Source: an uncultured Eubacterium sp.
GTDB lineage: Bacteria > Bacillota > Clostridia > Oscillospirales > Acutalibacteraceae
Direction of reading: 5' to 3'
Assembly (NCBI GenBank): GCA_910577215.1
Contig: CAJTMQ010000008.1
Coordinates: 1-5,311 of the forward strand
DNA: 5,311 bases
The position numbers and the translations under genes were made by a program. The notes below the pieces were generated by a model, which was not told the DNA's origin, did no database searches, and saw nothing but the letters and a program-made list of their open reading frames with translations. Each line of letters begins with the position of its first letter. Position 1 is the first letter of the stretch. This document shows, piece by piece, positions 5,282 through 5,311 of the stretch.

Positions 5282-5311
5282 AAATAAAAGCCGTGCAAAC
5301 GGTTTTTATTT
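5282..5311 (+). terminator. Intrinsic terminator after tetR
   Basis: About 15 bp after the tetR stop, AAAAGCCGT (5286-5294) pairs with ACGGTTTTT (5299-5307), with one G-U pair, around a GCAA tetraloop. Flanking A/T bases extend the stem to the window edge. The T-rich 3' arm serves as the U-tract, and the sequence may continue beyond the edge. It suggests tetR is transcribed alone. Confidence 0.75.

Overview
The window looks like chromosomal DNA from a low-GC Gram-positive bacterium, most likely a member of Clostridia. The evidence is AT-rich intergenic DNA, strong GGAGG-type ribosome binding sites, consensus sigma-A promoters with 17-bp spacers, a Gram-positive type LexA box, and proteins that read like clostridial homologues. 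I cannot name the species from the sequence alone.

Positions 1-4206 hold five genes, all read leftward on the minus strand. In transcription order they are: a Y-family translesion DNA polymerase (dinB-like, 2959-4206); a 76-residue small protein directly behind it (2722-2952); a PLP-dependent class I/II aminotransferase (1394-2653); a ten-helix EamA/DMT transporter starting 2 bp after the aminotransferase stop (507-1391); and nrdR, the ribonucleotide reductase repressor, which runs off the left edge (1-411). They appear to form three transcription units, each with a recognisable promoter: an SOS-type promoter with a LexA box for dinB plus the small gene, a promoter with a palindrome at its start site for aminotransferase plus transporter, and an extended -10 promoter with possible NrdR boxes for nrdR. 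I see no convincing terminator between these units, so read-through from one to the next is possible.

Positions 4207-4621 form the divergent boundary. On the plus strand lies a short remnant of a GPH-type (glycoside-pentoside-hexuronide) MFS transporter, which lacks most of the protein and appears to have an internal deletion. It ends at a perfect 36-bp palindrome, a probable bidirectional terminator. Immediately after that come a consensus promoter, a 27-bp inverted repeat that looks like a TetR operator, and a complete tetR-family gene (4622-5266) followed by an intrinsic terminator at the right edge. No partner efflux gene for the TetR protein is visible in the window.

The genes are housekeeping or stress functions (dNTP supply control, translesion synthesis, amino-acid metabolism and transport, drug or ligand sensing) rather than one system. 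I found no CRISPR array, insertion sequence, tRNA or rRNA, and no clear novel system. The points most worth a second look are the DinB/small-protein pair, which share a reading frame and are separated by one stop codon, the degenerate clamp-binding motif in DinB, the palindrome at the aminotransferase promoter, and the decayed transporter.
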